Below, piece by piece: positions 1-5,100 of a stretch of DNA of 5,100 bases. Each line of letters opens with the position of its first letter. Position 1 is the first letter of the stretch. The notes beneath the pieces are model-generated. The model saw only the letters and a list, made by a program, of their open reading frames with translations. It was not told the DNA's origin and made no database searches. A program made the position numbers and the translations under genes. The DNA is from Patescibacteria group bacterium (GTDB lineage Bacteria; Patescibacteriota; Minisyncoccia; Phycocordibacterales; DATDWN01). The DNA lies in the NCBI GenBank assembly GCA_030916785.1, contig JAUPVY010000046.1, positions 1-5,100 of the forward strand, in the 5' to 3' direction.

Positions 1-1742
1 ACCATGCAGTCAAGAAATCAAGATATCAATATGAAGCAAACTTGGTTGGAGTTGTTTCAACTGATCCTGGATTTGTTTCTGGTGCATATACTGAAAACTC
101 ATATCCAATCGGTCTTATCGGTCGTGTACCAGTAAAAGTTTCAACAGAAAACGGCATGATTAGAGTTGGAGATTATCTGACTACATCAAGTGTTCCGGGG
201 CACGCAATGAAGGCAACTCTATCTGGAAGAGTTTTGGGTAAGGCACTTGAGTCTATTGATCCAGCTAAACTTACAGACTGTCCAGCTAGTGATGTTTATG
301 TTGCTGGTAGAAAATGTACAACAATAATGATGTTTGTTAATTTGATAGATTATGGTGGACAGTCAGTGGATTTGGCTATGAGTGATTGGACAGAGCTCAA
401 GGCAGAGAGGGCCAAAGCTTTGGCTTTGGAAACAGGTCTAGAGCCAGAATTGTCAGAATCATCAGAAAATACAATAAATAGTATTGTTGAAAACGGTTCT
501 ATTGGAGTAGGCTCAAGAAATGAACAGATATTAGGATTCCTAGCTGAACTCAAAGCAGAAAGAGAAAAAGGAGTTGTGTCACAGTCAGAATTGTTTACAG
601 ACAGATTAACTGCTGTATCCCAAATAATTTCTCCAGAGTTTATTTCTAACGCGATACAGACAAAGGCTTTGGTTTCAAACACTATAACAACAAATGAAAT
701 CAGGAGTAATGATGGTCTAAAGATGACTCTAAACAATGGAAAATTAGTCATACATGGAGTAAAAAGAAAAATATTTAGTGAGGAAGTAGCTTCTTCTACT
801 CTTGTAGCAAATATAATATCTTCTATTGTTTCTACCTCAACTGAGGCCACTACAACAGATTCAATTCTCGCTACAAGTACAGAAGCGGTGGCAAGTACTA
901 CAGAAACAATGGTAAGTGAGGTTGTACCAGAAGTGGTTGATTTGGAAAATGATATAGTTATCAGTTTTGATACAAATGGTGACGCATACTTTGCCGGTGA
1001 AATTGTGGCAAGTAAGATAAGTGCAGGTGGGCTGTCTGTAACAGGTACAGCTGTGTTTACAGGCGGACTCGAGGTAGATTCTATTGGAAACGCAAGCACA
1101 ACATTGTCTATGCTCGGAGATGTAACGTTCTTCGGCAGACCTTACTTTACTTCTGACACTGGTGGAACAGCTACTGTTAAGAAAGGTGCTAAGTCAGTAG
1201 ATGTTGTGTTTGATAGAGAATATGTTGAAGCCCCAATAATCTCAACTTCTATTGCTTTTGCCACAACAACCAACGAGGAAGAGATAGAAGCGATGTTTAA
1301 TGAAAACATACAATTCGTAATAACAAAGAGGGATACAAAAGGATTTACTGTGAGACTCAACAAACAAACCAATAGAGACATCGTGTTCAACTGGATCGCC
1401 TTGGCCATAAAGGATTCAAAAGAATTTACTTCTCGTTCTGAAGATATATTACCTATTACAACAACTGAAGAAGCAAATACAGCTACAACTACACCTGAAG
1501 TGGCACCAGTCTTAGAAAATGTTATTATAAGTGGAGAATCCACTACAACCCCAACAACCGCTATTGAAACAGCCACAACAACAGGCAATGCTATTATAGT
1601 AGATGAATTGATGGAGTCAGACACAGTTGTGGTTCAAGAGTCTGTTGTGGTAGAGGTCCCAGAGCAAGAGGGGGCTACTTCAGAAGTAATTCCAGTAGAA
1701 CCTCCGCAGATAGAGCCTGTTATAGAGACAAGTAATCCTTAA
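1..1742 (+). CDS. Large surface protein with phage-tail-like (Peptidase_G2/IMC-type) module, 5'-partial
   Basis: The reading frame is open from base 3 with no stop before it (it reads HAVKKSRYQYEAN ahead of a TTG at 42), so the start lies upstream and TTG 42 is not the real start. 579 residues are visible. Bases about 40-360 encode VGVVSTDPGF, GLIGRVPVKV and VGDYLTTSS, which I recognise as the tail-spike-like module common in CPR surface proteins and similar to Peptidase_G2 (IMC autoproteolytic) domains. Two charged helical segments follow, each with ELKAER (393-416 and 546-569). A Ser/Thr-rich stretch (about 793-925) leads to a beta-rich stalk (about 966-1150) with repeats such as GDAYFAGEIV and GLSVTGTAVF. 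A compact beta region (about 1156-1430) with VDVVFDREYVEAPIIS and FNWIALAIK looks like an H-type-lectin-like knob; this is inference. The last 100 residues are Thr/Pro/Glu/Val-rich and look disordered. Likely a cell-surface fibre or adhesin; the ligand is unknown. I am sure of the gene, moderately sure of the module. Confidence 0.85.
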   Translation, partial: HAVKKSRYQYEANLVGVVSTDPGFVSGAYTENSYPIGLIGRVPVKVSTENGMIRVGDYLTTSSVPGHAMKATLSGRVLGKALESIDPAKLTDCPASDVYVAGRKCTTIMMFVNLIDYGGQSVDLAMSDWTELKAERAKALALETGLEPELSESSENTINSIVENGSIGVGSRNEQILGFLAELKAEREKGVVSQSELFTDRLTAVSQIISPEFISNAIQTKALVSNTITTNEIRSNDGLKMTLNNGKLVIHGVKRKIFSEEVASSTLVANIISSIVSTSTEATTTDSILATSTEAVASTTETMVSEVVPEVVDLENDIVISFDTNGDAYFAGEIVASKISAGGLSVTGTAVFTGGLEVDSIGNASTTLSMLGDVTFFGRPYFTSDTGGTATVKKGAKSVDVVFDREYVEAPIISTSIAFATTTNEEEIEAMFNENIQFVITKRDTKGFTVRLNKQTNRDIVFNWIALAIKDSKEFTSRSEDILPITTTEEANTATTTPEVAPVLENVIISGESTTTPTTAIETATTTGNAIIVDELMESDTVVVQESVVVEVPEQEGATSEVIPVEPPQIEPVIETSNP

Positions 1743-1756
1743 TTTAAGTCACGATA

Positions 1757-2758
1757 ATGAATTTTTTGCAAAATCTGAGAAAAAATAAAACTATATTATG
1801 TGTGGTTATGATCTTGGTTGTTGGCGCGGGAGTTTTCTTTGGTTACAAAATTCACAACTATAAGGACAAAAAAAATTGTATTTCGAAGCTTCATTTTATA
1901 AAACCAAACTTGAATTGTGATTTGTATGACGACAAACTTGAAAGACTCTTGGGTTTGCAAAACAAATTAGAGATTGTTATAGAAGGAATCAAAAAAACAG
2001 GTAAAGCAAAGAGAGTTTCTGTTTTTGTGAGAGATTTAAAAACAGCTAGATTTGTCGGTGTTGATGATGGAGACACTTATCATCAAGCCAGTTTATTAAA
2101 AATCCCTATTCTTGTCGGTGGTTTTAAACTTGCAGAAGTGGAACCAAGAATATTAGATCAAGAAATATTTTATTCTGGCGAACAGAATTTTTATGAGGAT
2201 CAAGTGATAAAACCCGTTGAGTCTCTAAAAGTTGGATCATCGTACTCTTTAAGAGAATTGATGAGACGTTCTGTGGTTTACTCTGACAATACTGCTGCAC
2301 AATTGCTTTTTAATTATTATCCGGAAGGATTTCTAGATAGAATTATGGAGGCGCTCGGTATTCAGTTGTACAAACCTACGGGTGAAAAAGAAGATTTCAT
2401 AACTGCTAGATTATATGCTAACGTTTTTCGTATTCTTTATAATGCTTCATATTTAACAAAGGAGTATTCGGATGAGGCTCTTTCTATCCTAACTAAAACT
2501 AACTACAAAAATGGTGCAGTGGCAAAATTACCAACCGATACATTAGTAGCACATAAATTTGCAGAGAGAACCGATATAAATATGGTGACAGGGGATGTTT
2601 TTCAAAGACAACTCCATGAGTGTGGAATAGTGTATGCAAAGAATTACGAAGAACCGTATGTGTTTTGTATAATGACTGAGGGTTATGAATATACTGATTT
2701 AGAAAAAATAATCAGTGATATTTCTCTCATGATATACGAGGAAATGATTGAAGATTAA
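1757..2758 (+). CDS. Membrane-anchored class A beta-lactamase-like serine hydrolase
   Basis: 333 residues. A cytosolic basic start (MNFLQNLRKNK) is followed by one membrane span (about 13-30), placing the catalytic domain (about 65-333) outside the membrane. The fold is called from motifs of the beta-lactamase/D,D-peptidase superfamily: S112-L-L-K115 (nucleophile box), S176-D-N178 within YSDNTAAQLL, and FITARLYANVFRILY, matching the ITxxDLAxLLRxLY helix of the family. The KTG box is HKFAER (266-271), so Lys is kept but Thr/Ser-Gly is Phe-Ala. I see no ExxLN omega-loop motif carrying the class A deacylating Glu. Activity on peptidoglycan peptides or esters is therefore more plausible than antibiotic hydrolysis, and loss of catalysis is possible. 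Cysteines at 41, 54, 289 and 304 could form disulfides. The gene starts 14 bases after the preceding stop, so they may be cotranscribed; no Shine-Dalgarno is visible. A TGT-TATAGA string at 1718-1726 is at best a weak internal promoter. Confidence 0.88.
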   Translation: MNFLQNLRKNKTILCVVMILVVGAGVFFGYKIHNYKDKKNCISKLHFIKPNLNCDLYDDKLERLLGLQNKLEIVIEGIKKTGKAKRVSVFVRDLKTARFVGVDDGDTYHQASLLKIPILVGGFKLAEVEPRILDQEIFYSGEQNFYEDQVIKPVESLKVGSSYSLRELMRRSVVYSDNTAAQLLFNYYPEGFLDRIMEALGIQLYKPTGEKEDFITARLYANVFRILYNASYLTKEYSDEALSILTKTNYKNGAVAKLPTDTLVAHKFAERTDINMVTGDVFQRQLHECGIVYAKNYEEPYVFCIMTEGYEYTDLEKIISDISLMIYEEMIED

Positions 2759-2774
2759 TAATTTATGATATAAT
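2748..2774 (+). promoter_or_regulatory. Extended -10 promoter for the small membrane protein
   Basis: TATAAT at 2769-2774 is a perfect -10 hexamer preceded by TGA (2766-2768), giving the extended TGnTATAAT form. A partial -35, TTGAAG, sits at 2748-2753 with a short 15-base spacer, inside the end of the upstream hydrolase gene. Initiation about 7 bases past the -10 would fall near 2781, only three bases before the ATG at 2784, so the transcript would be almost leaderless. If ATG 2796 (Met5) were used instead, the leader would be about 15 bases. In AT-rich DNA a TATAAT alone is weak evidence, but the TG extension and the position raise confidence. Confidence 0.55.
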
Positions 2775-2783
2775 TGAATTGCT

Positions 2784-3170
2784 ATGGAACAAAATATGCA
2801 CTCAGAAAAATCAAAAACTAAGTATCTAGTAGTTGTACTCGTTTTTCTTCTTGTTTTGGCTATGGGTACTACATATTATTTTTATCAAAAAACAAAAACT
2901 AATATACCGGAAAATCCAGAAAAACAACTAGCAGAAGTTATCCGTATGGTCAGCAAACACATGGTATTGCCAGAAGGTGAAGTGCCTACTATGGCAACAG
3001 TCTCTGATCCAGAAAAACTAAAGGATCAGCCGTTCTTTATGAACGCAAAAAAGGGTGACAAGGTATTGATTTTCTCTGATTCAAGAAAAGCTGTACTTTA
3101 TAATCCTACTGCTGACAGAATAGTTGAAGTGGCTCCAATTAACACTACAAATCCAACAGTATCTCAATAA
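2784..3170 (+). CDS. Small single-span membrane protein, recurrent CPR family of unknown function
   Basis: 128 residues. A short charged N-terminus (MEQNMHSEKSKTK) precedes one hydrophobic span (about 14-34), then a linker and a compact exported domain (about 46-120). Its landmarks are VPTMATVSDPEKL, KDQPFFMNAKKGDKVLIF, KAVLYNPTADRIVEVAPIN. I recall this pattern (P-T-x-A-T-V-x-D, LKDQPFF, GDKVLI, KAxLYxP, Ixx-VAPI) from many Parcubacteria-type proteins annotated only as hypothetical; no function is known to me and none is assigned. There are no cysteines and no catalytic motif I recognise. The domain looks like a small beta-rich fold. It starts 25 bases after the hydrolase stop but appears to have its own extended -10 promoter. 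No Shine-Dalgarno precedes ATG 2784; Met5 at 2796 is an alternative start leaving the span intact. The C-terminus (TTNPTVSQ) is short and polar. Confidence 0.85.
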   Translation: MEQNMHSEKSKTKYLVVVLVFLLVLAMGTTYYFYQKTKTNIPENPEKQLAEVIRMVSKHMVLPEGEVPTMATVSDPEKLKDQPFFMNAKKGDKVLIFSDSRKAVLYNPTADRIVEVAPINTTNPTVSQ

Positions 3171-3207
3171 TTATTTTAAAAATTACGTTTTGTTAAAAAT
3201 AATTTTT
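3169..3207 (+). terminator. Possible weak AT-only terminator hairpin
   Basis: AATTATTTT (3169-3177, overlapping the stop codon) pairs perfectly with AAAATAATT (3196-3204) as a 9-base stem; the interior can add a few A-T pairs (AAAA near 3178 with TTTT 3188-3191). The T run 3203-3207 partly overlaps the second arm. The stem has no G-C pair, so stability is low and it may be a chance product of AT-rich sequence. Its place between a gene end and the next promoter fits a terminator. Confidence 0.3.
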
Positions 3208-3217
3208 GGTTTATAAT
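3190..3217 (+). promoter_or_regulatory. Putative promoter for the dockerin-cohesin gene pair
   Basis: TATAAT at 3212-3217 is a perfect -10. TTGTTA at 3190-3195 matches the -35 consensus at four of six positions, with a 16-base spacer. Transcription would begin near 3224, giving a leader of about 20 bases before ATG 3245. The leader (to TTTATT) carries no Shine-Dalgarno. With 74 bases between genes, the longest gap in the window, this is the natural place for a promoter, and the 15-base gap between the next two genes suggests it serves both. Confidence 0.5.
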
Positions 3218-3244
3218 AAGTAGTGAATTCTTTCATTATTTATT

Positions 3245-4576
3245 ATGTATTTTAAAAATTTACAAAAAATAATCTGGTTTTTCTCTCTGATTTTATTTTT
3301 TTGTATAAAGACAGTTTTTTCTCAAGAATTTACTTCTACGAGCTATAAAGTAATAGATCCGGTTATGAACGCTGGTGGTTATGGGTCGTCTTCCAATTTT
3401 AAGCTTTTTGGGGTTATATCTCAGATGTCCATAGGAACTAGCACTTCTTTGTCTTTTGGAGATAACTCAGGGTTTTTATATTTTCCTTTTGCGTCCACAC
3501 CTTCTGTTTCTACCACACCCGGTAATGGGCAAGTTTCACTATCGTGGACATTATCCACCGGCTATTTAGGATGGTCTGCGTCTGGGTATAGCGTAGGCCA
3601 GGCTACTGTTTCTGGTGGACCTTATACATATACATCACTTGGTAACGTTAATTCTTCCATAAGAACTGGGCTGACTAATTCCACTACATATTATTTTGTC
3701 ATATTAGTTAAGGACTTTTTTGGTAACTCCATAGCTACTTCTACTGAGGTTTCAGCAACTCCTTCTGGTCCTATTACACCTCCCTCCGGAGGTGGTGGGG
3801 GTGGGGGTGGAGGTGGTGGGGGTGGAATAATAACTGTTTCCGAAACAGGTGTAATTTTTTCTGGTAGAGCCTATCCACTAAGCAAGGTTACATTTCTAAA
3901 AGATGGTCAACTGGCTCTAAGCACCATAGCTGGTCCTGACAGTAAATTTGAGGCTAAAATTAGTAATCTAACTCCTGGTGATTATACATTTTCTGTCTAT
4001 GGAGAAGATAAAAGTGGTCTTCGTTCAAGTCATTTTACTTTTTCTATATCTATAACATCAGGAGCTTTGACTAGGATAAGTGGTATATTTATTGCACCCA
4101 CTATAGCAGTAGATAAAAGTGAGGTAAAAAGAGGAGACGATATAATTATTTTTGGACAGAGTTCACCTTCGTCTGAAATTATTATTAATGTTAACTCGGA
4201 GAATGAATTTTTTGAAAAAGTTTCAAGTGATAAAGATGGTATTTATTTAAGAAGTTTTGACACGTCTGTTCTTGAAATAGGTAATCACACCACAAAATCT
4301 AAGGCATCATTAGGGGGAGAAATTAGTTCTTTTAGTAATACTGTCGGGTTTAAAGTTGGTACGAAAAATGTTACAGCAAAACCTGTCGAAAAGGTTACCA
4401 AGTGTGACTTAAATGAAGATGGCCGATGTAACCTGGTGGATTTTTCTATAGCTGCTTATTGGTATAAACGCACTCTAAGCACAGAGTTTATACCACGAGA
4501 GAAAAAACACTTAAATGGTGATGGTAAGGTGGATTTAGTTGACTTCAGTATCATGGCTTATTACTGGACAGGGTAG
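3245..4576 (+). CDS. Secreted dockerin-bearing protein with Fn3-like and Ig-like domains
   Basis: 443 residues. A signal peptide or anchor occupies 1-26 (hydrophobic WFFSLILFF; likely cleavage after VFS). Residues 30-82 (NAGGYGSSSNFKLFG to SGFLYFP) form a module I recall from CPR surface proteins. Residues about 84-173 look like fibronectin type III (GQVSLSW, SGYSVGQA, NSTTYYFVILVKD, VSATPS). A run of 13 glycines (182-194) links to two beta-rich Ig-like segments (about 195-275 and 283-372). Residues 386-443 are a type I-like dockerin: loop 1 is D388-L-N-E-D392-G with N396 and D399, loop 2 is H422-L-N-G-D426-G with D430 and D433, each followed by DFSI and an aromatic AYWY or AYYW. Dockerins bind cohesins calcium-dependently, and a cohesin gene follows 15 bases downstream. 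No enzyme domain is seen, so a structural or adhesive role is likely. No Shine-Dalgarno. Confidence 0.9.
   Translation: MYFKNLQKIIWFFSLILFFCIKTVFSQEFTSTSYKVIDPVMNAGGYGSSSNFKLFGVISQMSIGTSTSLSFGDNSGFLYFPFASTPSVSTTPGNGQVSLSWTLSTGYLGWSASGYSVGQATVSGGPYTYTSLGNVNSSIRTGLTNSTTYYFVILVKDFFGNSIATSTEVSATPSGPITPPSGGGGGGGGGGGGGIITVSETGVIFSGRAYPLSKVTFLKDGQLALSTIAGPDSKFEAKISNLTPGDYTFSVYGEDKSGLRSSHFTFSISITSGALTRISGIFIAPTIAVDKSEVKRGDDIIIFGQSSPSSEIIINVNSENEFFEKVSSDKDGIYLRSFDTSVLEIGNHTTKSKASLGGEISSFSNTVGFKVGTKNVTAKPVEKVTKCDLNEDGRCNLVDFSIAAYWYKRTLSTEFIPREKKHLNGDGKVDLVDFSIMAYYWTG
3777..3826 (+). repeat. Poly-glycine codon tract with adjacent GC-rich hairpin
   Basis: Thirteen consecutive glycine codons (GGA, GGT and GGG mixed) fill 3788-3826, with three runs of five G at 3797-3801, 3803-3807 and 3818-3822 on the coding strand. 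Just ahead, CACCTCC (3777-3783) and GGAGGTG (3788-3794) form a perfect 7-base stem with a CTCC loop. The tract encodes a flexible linker between the Fn3-like and Ig-like parts. Such GGn repeats can change length by whole codons without breaking the frame, and the G runs could form quadruplex structure. Confidence 0.75.
4400..4573 (+). repeat. Duplicated calcium-loop (F-hand) repeats of the dockerin domain
   Basis: Two related segments of the dockerin coding region begin at 4406 and 4508. Both encode (D/H)LNxDGxxxLVDFSI followed by an alanine-aromatic helix, the internal duplication expected of a dockerin. The first loop has all usual calcium ligands. The second begins with His (CAC, 4508-4510) where Asp is usual. 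Cysteines at residues 387 and 395 flank the first loop. Confidence 0.85.
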
Positions 4577-4591
4577 GATTAGTATAAAAAT

Positions 4592-5100
4592 ATGAATAAT
4601 TTAAACAAAAAAATATTTATTTTATTGATTGCAATTACATCGCTCTTTCCAGCCGTGTCATTTTCTGCAGAGATTTTTTTTGATACACAGAAAAGTAATT
4701 TTGGAATAAATGAAGAATTTTTGGTAAAGGTTTTTGTTGATACCGAAAACGTGTCTGTAAATGCAATTGAAGGCGAGGTTTTATTTCCTGTAGATATACT
4801 TGAGTTAAAAGAGGTAAGAGATGGAAATTCTTCTATCAATTTCTGGATAGAAAAACCTAAAATAACTTCGGGTGAATCTGTTGTGTTTTCAGGTATTACG
4901 GCTGGGGGTTTTTCGGGTGGAGATAAATACATCTTTTCATTGGTTTTTAAATCAAAAAAAATAGGAAAGGGAACTGTTGATTTAAAAGATGTACAGGTTT
5001 TAATAAATGACGGCAATGGAACAAAAGTAGATACCAAAATAACCCCACTAGTATTTTCTGTTTCTGAAAAACCTTCTTCATCTTCGGGGGATTTAGTAGT
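4592..5100 (+). CDS. Secreted cohesin-domain protein, 3'-partial
   Basis: The frame from ATG 4592 stays open to the window end: 169 whole codons and no stop, so the C-terminus is missing. Residues 1-26 are a signal peptide (MNNLNKK, hydrophobic IFILLIAITSLFPAV, likely cleavage after SFSA). Residues about 27-157 read as a cohesin: FFDTQKSNFGINEEFLVKV, then VNAIEGEVLFPVDILEL, WIEKPKITSGESVVFSGI, GGFSGGDKYIFSLVFKSK, GKGTVDLKDVQVLINDGNGT. This is the beta-sandwich order of cohesins and matches the version I recall from CPR genomes. A Ser-rich stretch (PSSSSGD) begins a linker, so further domains or a C-terminal membrane anchor may follow. The start is 15 bases after the dockerin gene's stop, implying one transcript and a functional partnership. 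No good Shine-Dalgarno: TAGGA (4574-4578) is too far upstream. An opposite-strand reading frame over the same bases lacks protein-like features. Confidence 0.85.
   Translation, partial: MNNLNKKIFILLIAITSLFPAVSFSAEIFFDTQKSNFGINEEFLVKVFVDTENVSVNAIEGEVLFPVDILELKEVRDGNSSINFWIEKPKITSGESVVFSGITAGGFSGGDKYIFSLVFKSKKIGKGTVDLKDVQVLINDGNGTKVDTKITPLVFSVSEKPSSSSGDLV

Noticed and set aside
42..44. TTG at 42 as the start of the first gene
   Set aside because: The frame is open without a stop to the left edge, and the upstream residues read naturally into the domain, so the gene is cut by the window edge.
4..132. Small ORF starting at ATG 4
   Set aside because: It overlaps the fibre gene in another frame and has no features of its own.
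350..1624. Long minus-strand reading frames opposite the fibre gene
   Set aside because: They are antisense to a clearly coding frame, show Ser/Val/Thr composition from reversed Thr/Glu-rich codons, and have no recognisable domain.
1757..2758. Antibiotic-resistance beta-lactamase
   Set aside because: The KTG box is altered and the omega-loop Glu motif is not visible; only the fold and two motifs support the superfamily.
4583..4588. TATAAA as a promoter for the cohesin gene
   Set aside because: It ends three bases before the ATG, so transcription would begin inside the coding region; co-transcription with the dockerin gene is simpler.
4579..5037. Minus-strand frame of 152 codons at the right end
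   Set aside because: It lies opposite the open cohesin frame, which has a signal peptide and a recognisable domain; the reverse frame has neither.
1..5100. CRISPR array, tRNA, rRNA, insertion sequence or alternative genetic code
   Set aside because: No regularly spaced repeats, cloverleaf or transposase signature was seen, and no in-frame TGA requires recoding.

Overview
The window most resembles a Candidate Phyla Radiation (Patescibacteria) genome, probably of the Parcubacteria/Paceibacteria type. This rests on recalled family resemblance, not a search. The DNA is AT-rich, genes are tightly packed on the + strand, and the standard code fits (TGG for Trp, no in-frame TGA). No start has a clear Shine-Dalgarno sequence. 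Several proteins have the look of surface proteins repeatedly seen in that group. All five genes encode proteins that appear to be exported, membrane-anchored or surface-exposed.

Layout: (1) 1-1742 is the 3' part of a large surface protein. It has a phage-tail-like Peptidase_G2/IMC-type module, a repetitive beta stalk, a possible lectin-like knob and a Thr/Pro/Glu-rich tail; its true start lies before the window. (2) 1757-2758 is a membrane-anchored class A beta-lactamase-like serine hydrolase, 14 bases downstream. It keeps the SxxK and SDN motifs but has a changed KTG box. (3) 2784-3170 is a small single-span membrane protein of a recurrent CPR family of unknown function, preceded by an extended -10 promoter only 9 bases from the ATG. 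(4) 3245-4576 is a secreted protein with an Fn3-like domain, a 13-glycine linker, Ig-like beta domains and a C-terminal two-loop dockerin. (5) 4592 to the window end is the start of a second secreted protein whose first domain is a cohesin; it has no stop in the window.

The most interesting feature is the dockerin gene followed 15 bases later by a cohesin gene. Both products have signal peptides, so they could form a cellulosome-like protein-protein lock on the cell surface of a presumably tiny, host-dependent bacterium. No carbohydrate-active enzyme is visible, which suggests adhesion or surface assembly rather than polysaccharide breakdown. A promoter at 3190-3217 could drive the two genes together. 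No RNA gene, CRISPR array, insertion sequence or origin was seen. No gene-free stretch exceeds 75 bases.
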